Of a stretch of 64,000 bases of DNA, positions 42,398-52,751 are shown in pieces. Under the pieces are notes generated by a model. That model was not told the origin of the DNA, did no database searches, and worked only from the letters and a program-made list of their open reading frames with translations. Within the stretch, counting starts at the first letter, position 1. Each line of letters starts with the position of its first letter. A program made the translations under genes and the position numbers. This stretch comes from Desulfosporosinus acididurans (GTDB lineage Bacteria; Bacillota; Desulfitobacteriia; Desulfitobacteriales; Desulfitobacteriaceae), in contig NZ_LDZY01000001.1 of assembly GCF_001029285.1 (NCBI RefSeq), positions 186,001-250,000 on the forward strand. The letters are read 5' to 3'.

Positions 42398-43840
42398 GTG
42401 ATCGAAGGTTACAACTCCAGCTATTTTAAAGACTCTCCCAAATACCGATGGTTTATTTTAGCAACGGTTTCCATTGGAACCTTTATGTCAACGTTGGACA
42501 GCAGTATTATCAGTGTAGCTTTACCGACAATCTCAGGACAATTACAGGCAAATCTATCGACACTGCAATGGGTAGTTACCGCCTATTTATTAACCATCTC
42601 CAGTTTACTCCCTGTTTTTGGCCGCTTAGCAGATCTTATTGGGAGAAAAAGAGTCTACTCTTCTGGATTTATTGTTTTTACTCTTGGTTCTGCACTTTGC
42701 GGCCTCGCGACAAATATCTGGTTTCTTATTGGAATGCGTGTCCTTCAGGCAATTGGGGCATCGATCCTCATGGCAAATAGCCCGGCCATTATTACTGCGA
42801 ATTTTCCTCCAAAAGAACGCGGAAAGGCTTTAGGGCTAACCGGAACTGTTGTTGCTTTGGGAAGCCTTACCGGTCCCGCGCTCGGCGGCATATTAGTTGG
42901 GCTGTTAAACTGGCGTACCATATTTTACATCAATTTACCTATTGGAATTTTAGGATACATCGCCGCCCTCGTAATTCTTCCCTTAGACACACCCCTGCCA
43001 AACAGCGAAACTTTCGACTTTCTGGGCGCCTTTCTTTTTACCGGCGGCATGCTGTGCCTTTTATTTTCCCTCAGTAATGGCCAAGATTGGGGATGGAAAT
43101 CCTATCTGATTATAGGCGGCTTAATCCTCGGCCTCATCTTATTAATAACATTTTTCTTAGCCGAAATTCGTGTTTCAAGCCCTATGATTGATCTGTCCCT
43201 GTTCCAAATCCGACCCTTTTTAGTGGGAAATATGACTGGGTTTCTTTCCTTTGTAGCGATGTTTGCCAATACCATGCTGATGCCTTTTTACTTACAGCAT
43301 GTTTTAAATTATGATCCCACCCAAGTTGGGTTAATAATGACCTCTTTTCCCCTGACGTTGGCAATTTCTGCGCCAATCAGCGGACACATCTCTGATATAA
43401 TCGGCCCACGCGTCCTGACCACAAGCGGATTGATCGTCTTCGCCTCAGGCTTTTTATATTTGTCCAGTCTAACGGCCTGCTCACTATCTTGGCAAATCGT
43501 ACCTGGTCTTTTGCTGATAGGTTTAGGTTGTGGTCTTTTCCAATCTCCCAATAACAGCAGCGTCATGAGTTCAGTTCCAGCAATAAAATTAGGTATTGCC
43601 GGTGGAATTAACGCCCTGCTTCGAAATGTTGGCATGGTTATTGGAATCTCTTATTCCATATCCTTATTTGAAAACCGACAGGCAGTCCTGCTGGAAGGTG
43701 TCATCTCTCCAACAGCAGCACAAAAAGCAAATGCTTTTGCAGGGGCTTATCAGATTGTCATGTTAACCTCAATGGGAATTGCAATTGTCGCTGGTTTACT
43801 CTCTCTTTACCGCAAAGGCTATTATCAACCTGAAGCTTAA
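42398..43840 (+). CDS. MFS drug exporter, DHA2 (EmrB/QacA) family
   Basis: Proton-driven membrane exporter. The DHA2 signature is present: N-terminal TLDSSIISVALPTIS in helix 1, GRLADLIGRKRVY in loop 2-3, and the motif C region GLTGTVVALGSLTGPALGGILVGLLNWR typical of antiporters. About 14 membrane segments are predicted over 480 residues. The start is GTG at 42398 with AAAGGAGC upstream. It is 13 bp after the AbrB-RelE gene and ends before a strong terminator. The transported compound is unknown; EmrB-like members export lipophilic drugs. No EmrA-type partner is seen. Confidence 0.92.
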   Translation: MIEGYNSSYFKDSPKYRWFILATVSIGTFMSTLDSSIISVALPTISGQLQANLSTLQWVVTAYLLTISSLLPVFGRLADLIGRKRVYSSGFIVFTLGSALCGLATNIWFLIGMRVLQAIGASILMANSPAIITANFPPKERGKALGLTGTVVALGSLTGPALGGILVGLLNWRTIFYINLPIGILGYIAALVILPLDTPLPNSETFDFLGAFLFTGGMLCLLFSLSNGQDWGWKSYLIIGGLILGLILLITFFLAEIRVSSPMIDLSLFQIRPFLVGNMTGFLSFVAMFANTMLMPFYLQHVLNYDPTQVGLIMTSFPLTLAISAPISGHISDIIGPRVLTTSGLIVFASGFLYLSSLTACSLSWQIVPGLLLIGLGCGLFQSPNNSSVMSSVPAIKLGIAGGINALLRNVGMVIGISYSISLFENRQAVLLEGVISPTAAQKANAFAGAYQIVMLTSMGIAIVAGLLSLYRKGYYQPEA

Positions 43841-43902
43841 ACTCTTAATACAAAATCCTAAAGATTAATTTCTTAACACTACCGTACCTGACCTTCAAGG
43901 AG

Positions 43903-43951
43903 AAAAAAAGCCTTCTGTCGTAGAATCATAACTACGAAAGAAGGCTTTTTG
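43903..43951. terminator. Bidirectional terminator
   Basis: AAAAAGCCTTCT (ending 43916) pairs with AGAAGGCTTTTT (43939-43950), with an inner CGTAG / CTACG. It separates the convergent MFS and glucan-synthase genes. Confidence 0.9.
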
Positions 43952-44025
43952 TGTCTGGAAGCTGCCCAAAATTATGTGGTATGGAGTCTCTCAAACCATT
44001 ATTACTAAGATGAACTGTAAGGTTA

Positions 44026-47000
44026 TTACATAGTTAAATGTACGGTGTGAACCTGACTGTCATCCTTGAGTAAAATGATCGGTTCCTCTAAAAGTACATC
44101 GTCACAGGTAATCTGTTCAGCTCCGGTCATCTTCCCTTGAGGGTTCTCAACGACGATTTCATACCGTGATGAACAGTACGTATAGGTTAAACGGAAGCCC
44201 TTCCAATGGCTGGGTATACACGGTTTCAGAATTAACCTGTCCCCTTGTCGTTTAAAACCTAATATCCCTTCCAACCCGGCCTGATATAACCACCCCGCCG
44301 CTCCAGTATACCAGCTCCAGCCGCCGCGGCCTACATGAGGGTGAATGGCATATACATCCGCAGCAACGACATACGGCTCGACTTTATAGCGATTGGCCTC
44401 ATTCTCCGTTCGAGCATGATTGACAGGATTTAACATATGAAACAATTCCAGGGCTTTATCTCCTTCACCCAGGGTTGTGTAGGCCAATACGGCCCAAATT
44501 GCCCCGTGAGTATATTGTCCTCCATTTTCCCGAACCCCCGGAACATAGCCTTTAATATAACCCGGATCAGGCAGAGACTTGTCAAAAGGCGGTGTCAGCA
44601 GCAAAAGAATTCCTTCATCTTTGCGCCACAAATAGTGTTCCAAGGCCAACATCGCATCTAAAGCGCGACTAGGTTTAGCTGCACCGGAAATTACCGACCA
44701 AGACTGAGCAATAGCATCAATCTGACATTCTGTATTTCGGGTTGACCCTAAGGGAGTGCCGTCATCAAAATAAGCACGACGATACCAGCCGCCATCCCAA
44801 CCATGCTTTTCTAAAGATTGTTGAAGCTCTTCGGCAATTCTGCGATAGTCCTCTCCCCGTTCCTTGTCTTGACGACCCAAGCAAATAGTGGAGAAACGCT
44901 GCAAGGTTAAATACAAAAACCATCCTAACCAAACACTTTCTCCGCGACCCTTGGGACCGATTTGACTAAATCCATCATTCCAGTCTCCGGAACCAATCAG
45001 CGGCAAGCCATGTTCACCAAAACGCATACCCCGTTCAAGAGCTCGCAGACAATGTTCGTAAACAGTCCCAGTCTCTGCGGAAATGTTAGGAACCGAATAA
45101 CGTTCATCTTCCCCCTCTTTCAACGGTTCATCATCAAGGAAAGACGTGACTTCTTCCAGTACCCCTATATCCCCGGTACGTTCAATATAATGAGCAGTCA
45201 CAAAAGGAAGCCACAGCAAATCATCCGCAAACCTTGTTCGTATACCTTTACTTTTTCCTTCATGCCACCAATGCTGCACATCGCCTTCTCTAAATTGGTG
45301 GGCACAATGAAGAATAATTTGCCTCCGAGTAATCTCAGGGGACGTGTAGACCAGCGCCATAACATCCTGAAGTTGATCTCTAAAGCCATAAGCTCCCCCG
45401 GACTGGTAAAATGCCGATCTTGCCCATACCCGACAAACTATAGTTTGATAGAGCAGCCAGCGATTTAAGAGCAAATTCATCGATGAATCAGGTGTTTCAA
45501 CTTGAATTTTACCCAGCAAGCCATCCCAAAAGCTTTTGACATGTTCCAGTTCTTCGTTTACCTTCTTGGGGTCTCGATACTTCTCACGAATTCCTTCAGC
45601 CTCTTCTCGATTCAGAGTATCCCCTAATAAAAAGGTCACTGTCTTTTCTTCTCCCGGCGCAAGCGATACGTTTATTTGCATAGCCGTACAAGGGTCAAAA
45701 CCTGCACCTACGGAATCCGAGAATTTTCCCGTCTTTAAGCCGGTGGGATCAGCCAGGCTTCCGTTTCGCCCGATAAATTCTGCTCGATCTCCGGTATAAC
45801 TATCAATGTCCCCGCCGATTACTGTCAGAAACCCTTGCCTACCGGCAAATTCTTCTTGATAGGTGTTCCGCACTAAGAAAAGTTGATTCTCCTTATCAAA
45901 TTCAGTCACCAAATAAGGAGCCGTCTGTTCCCGGGCCACTCCCAAGACCCACTCAGCGTAATAGACCAGACTTAAATGTATCGTCTGTTCCGACATGTTG
46001 CTAAGTATTAATTCGGTGACTTTGACAGGTTCCTCAACAGGCACGAAGAGTCTTAATGTTTGTTTTATGCCATGACTGCAGTGTTCAAAGACAGAATATC
46101 CCTGACCATGGCGTACTGTATAAGTTCCTTTCTCACGCCTAGGTCTGGCAGTCACAGACCAAAATTCGCCTGTATCTACATTTTTTAAGTAGAGCACTTC
46201 CCCAGGAGGATCAAGAACCGGGTCATTGGACCAAGGAGTCAGTTTATACTCTCGGCTGTTCATTGACCAAGAATAACCCGCACCTGCCTCGGAGACCTGA
46301 AAACCAAACCTTGGGTTGGCAATAACGTTAATCCAGGGAAGCGGGGTATTCCTGCCTTCCTGAAGTTGAATGATATATTCGTTGCCATCGTCACTAAAGC
46401 CTCCATAGCCATTTGGGAATGTTAATGAATTTAAGATCTCATCGATGGATTCAGGAGGTTTATATTCTGAGGAAGCTTCCAGGGAGACCTCATCTGCTTC
46501 GCGAGGACTATGAGTACCGGCATCGATCTCTTCCTCAGTAATTAATTTGCTCTTCTTACGAACTTGAAGTGTACAAGACCCACCTTCTCCAGTAAACATT
46601 ATTCTTGCTACAGTATAAAGCAACCTTAAATCATCAGGATGAACATGGCCTTTTTGCAGGATAAAAACGCCACCCGGCTGATTTAAGCGATCCCGTGCGT
46701 GTCCCATCGAAACTAAATCCCGCAAATTATCCTGAAAAGCCTGGACATAACCGCTCTCGTCCTCGTTGAGAATTACTAAATCAGCATATAACCCTTTTAG
46801 ACTCCAGTATTCATGGATCGTGAGCAAGCGGCGGACTAAATCCAGATGTTCTTCGCGATCAACGCGAACGAGTACAATTGGCAAATCACCTGAAATGGCA
46901 TAGGGCCATAAAGCGGACTGCCCTTTACAATTCTTTGCGATGCATTCCGCCACATCTCTGCGGCACGGGCTGAGATAGAACAGGTGGCCTCCAAGACTGA

Positions 47001-50000
47001 GTGCTTCATTAGCCTGCCCGGCCGTCAAATTCAGATGACGAAGTTCCATATTGCAATGCGTCCAAGCCAATTCAAAAGCTCGATTGACCGAGAGCGGATC
47101 GCGGTATTTTTCAGAAATGCGAAGTATTTCCTCTTGATTATCTGCATAACCCACTGAAAAAGAAACCCTGGCTGTCTGCCCCGGACCTATTCTGACTCGC
47201 TGTCGCAGGCTCATAATCGGATCAAGAACTGCGCCTACCGTATTCGACAAGGGACGATTGGCATCAACGGCTTGCGGCTTGGCAAGGCTTCTCCCCCTTC
47301 CGACAAATCGTGCTCGGTCTGTCTCATATTGCAGGGTTCCCACCTTATCTCCTTCTGTCGCCACAGTATGCATCAGCCACAAACGCCGCTGATTTTCTTT
47401 ACGAGGCCGCCGTGACGCAAAAAGCACTTCATTCCGATATTCCGTTTGGATAAATAGATTACCAAAGGCAGGATGGGCCAAATCATCATTTGCCCGTGCT
47501 AAAACGACCTCGAAATAACTGGTGATCTCTACAACACGCTCAAATTTGCTGTGATTCGTCAGGGAAATACGTCTTATTTCCGTTTGGTCCTCGGGCGAAA
47601 CAACGATTTCTGTTTTAGTCGTAAGGTTACCGTCCTGGCGACGATATTCCACGCGATCCGGAGCGAAGGTTACTTTGTAGTCCTCCCCGCCGAAACCACA
47701 AGGCTGAAAAGCGGCTGACCAAACATCGCCGGAATTTAAATTTTGAATGTAAAAATACATGCCCCAAGCATCACGGGTTACATCTTCTCGCCAGCGTGAA
47801 ATACTGATTTCGCGAAAGCGGCTGAATCCGGCCCCTGAATTTGTTAACATCACTGAATACTGTCCATTGGAAATACAGTGAGTAACCGGAATGGGGCTCA
47901 TGGCAGTATTGATGAAAATAGAATGGTTTTTTTCCGGAAGAGTGTTTTTACTGTACCGTTCCGCAACAACCTGTTCGCTCTCCGGCTGAGATACAAGAGA
48001 TACTGCTGAGGGCAGCCTTTCTTGAAGAAGAAGCTCCGAAGCTTGAATAAAAGGCTCCTTATGCAGTCGACTTTGCATCCTGTTATCAAACAAAACATTA
48101 TCCAGTGCCAGAAAGCTCATTCCCTGATGATGAGCCATGAAACTCTTAATTAACTTATGAGATCGTCCTACAGGAATGCGATCCGCCGTATAATCGGCGG
48201 CTTCATAAAGGCCGTATCGGCCGCTGAAACCCTGTTGATCCATATGGGAGATATTGGCTAACCCTTCCTGCGGAGCAACCATAAGCGCCAAAAAACTGGC
48301 ATAGGGTGCAATTACTAAATCTTGAATCAACCCTCGTTTCAGGCCCAATCCCGGAACCCCGAAGGCTTTATATTGATAGTTCAGCTGGGGATCGAAGGCG
48401 TAGAAGCCCGATTCGGATATTCCCCAAGGCAAATTATGTTCAGCAGCATACTTGCGTTGAACTTCAACGACTGAATTATAGGTTTCATCCAATAACGTCC
48501 CTTCATAATTCCTCATGACCAATAGAGGCATTAAAAACTCAAACATCGTTCCGCTCCAAGAAACGAGGCTGCGTTTTCTCATAGCCAAAGTTAAGGTCCG
48601 TCCAAGTCTAAACCAATGACTATGGGACACATCCCCTTTGGCGATGGCAATAAAACTTGCCTGACGGGCCTCAGAGGCCAATAAATCATAATAGGACTTA
48701 TCAAGCATACTGTCCCCAACGCGATAACCGATGGAGAAAAGTTGACGTTTCTCATCAAATAAGGGCCGAAAATCCGTAACCAAAACCATCGCTTCGAGCT
48801 CATGCTGTAATTCTCTGGACTTAAGTAATACGTGCTGAGCTTTTTCTAAGGCAGGTTTGATCTTTTCTCCAACCTCTGCAGAAAACTTCCCATGTTCTAA
48901 GCCCTGAGAATAGTCCAATGCCAGGCGCTCTAGAGGTGCAAACTGAAGGTCATCGGCAACCTGTTGGTCAATTTGGTTTTTGAGTGCCGGATCATTAACC
49001 CAGGGGAAAAAGTCTTGAATCTCCTGCTCAAAGGAAGCAATCATTTTCTGTATTTGTCCAGCCCAATATCTTCCTTCTTCAGACCATTCTTGATTCGAGG
49101 AAACATCGGGCCAAAACGATAATAACTGTCGCCAGGTTTCAAGACTCCAGCTCTTGTCAGAGGTCTCTAGAAGTTTCTTAAGACTCCTTTCGAATTCGGA
49201 AAAATCGTTTGCTGCCTCTTCGCCGACAGCCTGTTTGAAGAGGATTAACGTATCTTGCAAGGCAGAGAGATAACCCAAATTGAGAAGTGGACTTTCCAGC
49301 AATTCGCTAAGTCCGGATTTCAACGTCACCAAATACATCACGAAATTACCGCTATCCACAGTGGATATATATCGTGGCTCTAAAGGTTCCAAACTAAGCG
49401 TATCATACCAATTGTAAAGATGCCCTTGCCAATGTTCTAGCTCCTTAATCGTCTGCAGTGTTCTTTCAATTCTGTTAACGGCCGTCCCTAAGGAAATATA
49501 ACCAAAGTCTCTTGCTGCTAAATTTGCCAGTAAGGCTAAACCAATGTTTGTTGGCGACGTTCTATGGGCAACTCCATTGGGCGGATCAATTTGGACATTG
49601 TCAGGAGGCAGCCAATGCTCAGCATCACTCACAAACTCTTCAAAAAAGGCCCAAATTTTTCTGGCCCAGAGACGTAGAGACTGCTGTTCGGAAACAGAAA
49701 GCAATTCCTTCTTATGTTGTTTTGGCAGACTTACTCGATAGGAATACCAAATGGAAAAAAGCCATAGAACCGCTATAAGAGTAAACCCTATCAGCTTAGC
49801 CGGAAACAGAAGCCCGATCAGAAAAAATACAAGGATACAATAGACGATGACAGGCCGCATTGCTCCTAAAGTTGCTTTAAAACTCAGGTCGATTCGTTTT
49901 TCCGTATCCGCAGCCGTCTCCCATTCCAACATATTTCGGTGAGAAATAAACTGCCGATATAAGCTTCTGAAAATGGCGTCAAGCATAATGTACGATTGAT

Positions 50001-52611
50001 AGGGAAGCAACGAGAATTGCAGAGCAAATTGTTCGGCAAGAGTTAAAAAATCCTGAACAGCGTTAGTTTCTTCTCGTCCTTGGCATAAAAGCATATTAAA
50101 GATGCTCAAGATCATGGGCCAGAGAATACCTAAAGCAGCCAGTCCGGTCCATACCCAAGGACTCCCAGGAAGAATCATGAATCCTAAAGTCAATAGCAAT
50201 AATTGGGCTGGATTTTCCAAACTTCGTCTTAAGTTATCAAAGATCTTCCATTTGGATATAAATGGAATAGTCTTAAACAACCAGGGAATGAGCTGCCAGT
50301 CTCCTCTCACCCAGCGATGTTGGCGCCGCAGAAAAGCGCGGTAGGTCGAAGGATAACCATCGATCAATTCAATATCTGTGACAAGGCCCGCTCGGGCATA
50401 AATACCTTCGATGAGATCGTGACTGAGAATGGTGTTTTCCGGAAAGGTCTTGTGGGTTACTTGTTGAAATACTTCAACATCGTAAATCCCCTTTCCTGTA
50501 AATATCCCTTCGTCAAATAGATCCTGATAAAGATCCGAGATGGCGTTTGTATACGGATCTACTCCAACTCTGCCCGAATAGATCCAGGAAAATTCGGTGG
50601 CACCGGCGCTTAAAATAGAAACTCCTACCCGAGGCTGTAGTATCCCGTAACCTTGGACGACTCTGGTTTTATCCTCATTTAACTGCGGAGAGTGCAGCGG
50701 ATGGGCAAGAGTTCCAATTAACTTTTTGGCTGTTCCCTGAGGTAATTGAGTATCGGCATCAAGAGTTATTACATAGCGGATACTCGGAAGGATAGCTAAG
50801 TTTCCAATTTGGATATCATAACTAGTCTCTCCGGCTTGACGCAACAGTGAATTAAACTCCAAAAGCTTTCCTCGTTTACGCTCCCAACCCATCCAGACTC
50901 CTTCAACAGAATTAAATATGCGGTGGCGATGAAAAAAGAAAAATAGGCCTTGCTGGTACTTTTGATTAAGATTTTCTATTCCTTCTTTCGCAGCGATGAT
51001 AATTTCCTTATCACCCGGAACCGTCTGGGAGGGGGCATCTGCAAAATCCCCCAGCAAGGCAAAATATAGGTTATCATCTCTGTTTGCCAGAAAATATACT
51101 TCCATTTCAGCGATGAGCTCTTTGACTCGATCCACACTCGTTAGCAGAGTGGGAACAACAACCATTGTCTTATATGCTTCAGGAATCCCCTCTCTAAGCT
51201 CCAATTTCGGTAAAAAGGCAGGCGTAAACAGTTTGCAGACTAACCAGTTAAGGGTAGGTATTATTAAACCGCTGGCCCAGACAAGGAGTGTTAAAATTAA
51301 GATGACATAGCCAAGAGAGGGCGGCATGCTGCGGGCGTATGATAAAATCCAAAGCGTCAGCAAACATATCCCAAGCATTAGACTACCAAAGTAATATGTT
51401 AAAGGGTTTTTCCTTACGACTTGACGAAGTTTATAGAGAACACTGAAATTTGAACCAAAGTCCTGTTCCAGCTCCTGTTCCAAACTGCTTCGGCCCGGGC
51501 CCAATAAATCAAACCCTATATGGGAGACCAGTGTATTCCCTTCTTCTTCTGCCTTTTCTGCCCTAGCGAGTACCCTTCGTGCTACAACAAGTTCCGAGGT
51601 TTTAAAATTTTTAGCAATTATTTCTACCTCATGGCGATAGGCATCCCGTGAGTCGAAATCCATTTGTCCATAAATATGGCTGGGATCCTTAGCAAAAACA
51701 CTCTCGACTAAACTTACTTCTTCGAAAAACCTGGGCCAATTTTCTGCGGCAATAAAATGCATGCTCGTAATGGCATGCCCCATTGATACTTGATACATTG
51801 TCTGTCGTTGACGTTCGAGTTTTGCTAATTCCTCAATGGTCGTATCCTGTTTGGCAACAGCGCGATCAATCCAGTGCAGTAAAGGGGCCCCTTCCACGCC
51901 ATGTTCGCGCATCCGTCTTAAAATTTGTTCGGCGTAAGCTGACGAATATTCTTCCTCCATACTTAAGGTTTTTAACACGTTATCCCAGTTCGTTTTATCG
52001 TGTTCGCTTTCTAAAAGAGGCAGAAGCCATTGGTCTGCCCGTTCCCTTTCGGTTTGGGTGAAGATAATAAGCTCCGCTAATCTCCTAATATTCTCGAGGA
52101 TTACAATTCTTAGCATTGTGGGGATTGCCCATAATTCACCGCTCGTTAAAGGAACTTGAACCTGATACGCATTGATAAACGCTTTTAAAGTATCGCGTTG
52201 TAATTGACTATCTGTATGCTCGATTAGTTCGACGAGCAAAGCGTATACTCTGGGATATCCCATAAAGTCCCCGCTGGAAATGCGGGGCAGCTGCCGTTCA
52301 AATTTCAAAGAAATGCTTTTGGGGATCTCCTCTTTCAATCCTCTGAGACTATAATAATTGTCTAATAACCATTCCGTTGCTGGGATGGAATCTTTTGTTC
52401 GAGCAGCATAATCCGTAATTTCATGATAAGCCCGTTCTAAGAACTTAATATTTTGTCTGACCCTTGGCAAGAGAGTTCGCTTCGGATGATGAGCGCTCTG
52501 ATTCGCAGTGAAACGGGCAATTTCTTCCGCATGCTTCAGCAAATCTTCCCCATGAAGGGCAATGTCCTTATATGGCTCTTCTTTAATCATTGACCGTGCG
52601 AAAAACTTCAT
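44026..52611 (-). CDS. Cyclic beta-1,2-glucan synthase-like protein (NdvB/ChvB type), 2861 residues
   Basis: A giant membrane enzyme that polymerises and cyclises beta-glucan. Domain order follows NdvB: N-terminal region (1-400); two membrane segments (about 400-455); GT84 glycosyltransferase with the DxD in ITLDADTQLP (about 615) and QHRWVRGDWQ (about 765); further membrane segments (about 800-960); glycoamylase-type domain (GISESGFYAFDP, about 1400); two GT36-associated domains (about 1610 and 2120); C-terminal GH94 phosphorylase domain with the catalytic Asp in IGSGDWNDG (about 2550). The ATG follows a GGAG site. It is intact with no internal stop, and monocistronic. In Gram-negatives this makes periplasmic osmoregulated glucan; here the product would be external, and its role is unknown. 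Confidence 0.9.
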   Translation of the reverse strand: MKFFARSMIKEEPYKDIALHGEDLLKHAEEIARFTANQSAHHPKRTLLPRVRQNIKFLERAYHEITDYAARTKDSIPATEWLLDNYYSLRGLKEEIPKSISLKFERQLPRISSGDFMGYPRVYALLVELIEHTDSQLQRDTLKAFINAYQVQVPLTSGELWAIPTMLRIVILENIRRLAELIIFTQTERERADQWLLPLLESEHDKTNWDNVLKTLSMEEEYSSAYAEQILRRMREHGVEGAPLLHWIDRAVAKQDTTIEELAKLERQRQTMYQVSMGHAITSMHFIAAENWPRFFEEVSLVESVFAKDPSHIYGQMDFDSRDAYRHEVEIIAKNFKTSELVVARRVLARAEKAEEEGNTLVSHIGFDLLGPGRSSLEQELEQDFGSNFSVLYKLRQVVRKNPLTYYFGSLMLGICLLTLWILSYARSMPPSLGYVILILTLLVWASGLIIPTLNWLVCKLFTPAFLPKLELREGIPEAYKTMVVVPTLLTSVDRVKELIAEMEVYFLANRDDNLYFALLGDFADAPSQTVPGDKEIIIAAKEGIENLNQKYQQGLFFFFHRHRIFNSVEGVWMGWERKRGKLLEFNSLLRQAGETSYDIQIGNLAILPSIRYVITLDADTQLPQGTAKKLIGTLAHPLHSPQLNEDKTRVVQGYGILQPRVGVSILSAGATEFSWIYSGRVGVDPYTNAISDLYQDLFDEGIFTGKGIYDVEVFQQVTHKTFPENTILSHDLIEGIYARAGLVTDIELIDGYPSTYRAFLRRQHRWVRGDWQLIPWLFKTIPFISKWKIFDNLRRSLENPAQLLLLTLGFMILPGSPWVWTGLAALGILWPMILSIFNMLLCQGREETNAVQDFLTLAEQFALQFSLLPYQSYIMLDAIFRSLYRQFISHRNMLEWETAADTEKRIDLSFKATLGAMRPVIVYCILVFFLIGLLFPAKLIGFTLIAVLWLFSIWYSYRVSLPKQHKKELLSVSEQQSLRLWARKIWAFFEEFVSDAEHWLPPDNVQIDPPNGVAHRTSPTNIGLALLANLAARDFGYISLGTAVNRIERTLQTIKELEHWQGHLYNWYDTLSLEPLEPRYISTVDSGNFVMYLVTLKSGLSELLESPLLNLGYLSALQDTLILFKQAVGEEAANDFSEFERSLKKLLETSDKSWSLETWRQLLSFWPDVSSNQEWSEEGRYWAGQIQKMIASFEQEIQDFFPWVNDPALKNQIDQQVADDLQFAPLERLALDYSQGLEHGKFSAEVGEKIKPALEKAQHVLLKSRELQHELEAMVLVTDFRPLFDEKRQLFSIGYRVGDSMLDKSYYDLLASEARQASFIAIAKGDVSHSHWFRLGRTLTLAMRKRSLVSWSGTMFEFLMPLLVMRNYEGTLLDETYNSVVEVQRKYAAEHNLPWGISESGFYAFDPQLNYQYKAFGVPGLGLKRGLIQDLVIAPYASFLALMVAPQEGLANISHMDQQGFSGRYGLYEAADYTADRIPVGRSHKLIKSFMAHHQGMSFLALDNVLFDNRMQSRLHKEPFIQASELLLQERLPSAVSLVSQPESEQVVAERYSKNTLPEKNHSIFINTAMSPIPVTHCISNGQYSVMLTNSGAGFSRFREISISRWREDVTRDAWGMYFYIQNLNSGDVWSAAFQPCGFGGEDYKVTFAPDRVEYRRQDGNLTTKTEIVVSPEDQTEIRRISLTNHSKFERVVEITSYFEVVLARANDDLAHPAFGNLFIQTEYRNEVLFASRRPRKENQRRLWLMHTVATEGDKVGTLQYETDRARFVGRGRSLAKPQAVDANRPLSNTVGAVLDPIMSLRQRVRIGPGQTARVSFSVGYADNQEEILRISEKYRDPLSVNRAFELAWTHCNMELRHLNLTAGQANEALSLGGHLFYLSPCRRDVAECIAKNCKGQSALWPYAISGDLPIVLVRVDREEHLDLVRRLLTIHEYWSLKGLYADLVILNEDESGYVQAFQDNLRDLVSMGHARDRLNQPGGVFILQKGHVHPDDLRLLYTVARIMFTGEGGSCTLQVRKKSKLITEEEIDAGTHSPREADEVSLEASSEYKPPESIDEILNSLTFPNGYGGFSDDGNEYIIQLQEGRNTPLPWINVIANPRFGFQVSEAGAGYSWSMNSREYKLTPWSNDPVLDPPGEVLYLKNVDTGEFWSVTARPRREKGTYTVRHGQGYSVFEHCSHGIKQTLRLFVPVEEPVKVTELILSNMSEQTIHLSLVYYAEWVLGVAREQTAPYLVTEFDKENQLFLVRNTYQEEFAGRQGFLTVIGGDIDSYTGDRAEFIGRNGSLADPTGLKTGKFSDSVGAGFDPCTAMQINVSLAPGEEKTVTFLLGDTLNREEAEGIREKYRDPKKVNEELEHVKSFWDGLLGKIQVETPDSSMNLLLNRWLLYQTIVCRVWARSAFYQSGGAYGFRDQLQDVMALVYTSPEITRRQIILHCAHQFREGDVQHWWHEGKSKGIRTRFADDLLWLPFVTAHYIERTGDIGVLEEVTSFLDDEPLKEGEDERYSVPNISAETGTVYEHCLRALERGMRFGEHGLPLIGSGDWNDGFSQIGPKGRGESVWLGWFLYLTLQRFSTICLGRQDKERGEDYRRIAEELQQSLEKHGWDGGWYRRAYFDDGTPLGSTRNTECQIDAIAQSWSVISGAAKPSRALDAMLALEHYLWRKDEGILLLLTPPFDKSLPDPGYIKGYVPGVRENGGQYTHGAIWAVLAYTTLGEGDKALELFHMLNPVNHARTENEANRYKVEPYVVAADVYAIHPHVGRGGWSWYTGAAGWLYQAGLEGILGFKRQGDRLILKPCIPSHWKGFRLTYTYCSSRYEIVVENPQGKMTGAEQITCDDVLLEEPIILLKDDSQVHTVHLTM

Positions 52612-52682
52612 TGTTCGTCTCCGTTTGTCATTTTTTGAGCATCATTATTGCATTATTCCCAATCTCTCCCACTTCATTCATA

Positions 52683-52719
52683 AAAACAAACACCCTAGCC
52701 ATTTTTCACAGCTAGGGTG
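52683..52719 (-). terminator. Terminator of the FtsK/SpoIIIE gene
   Basis: CACCCTAGC (52691-52699) / GCTAGGGTG (52711-52719), with TTTGTTTTTA following on the minus strand. Confidence 0.9.
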
Positions 52720-52751
52720 CCGAAATTATTTATTAATTTAATTGTTAAGTA

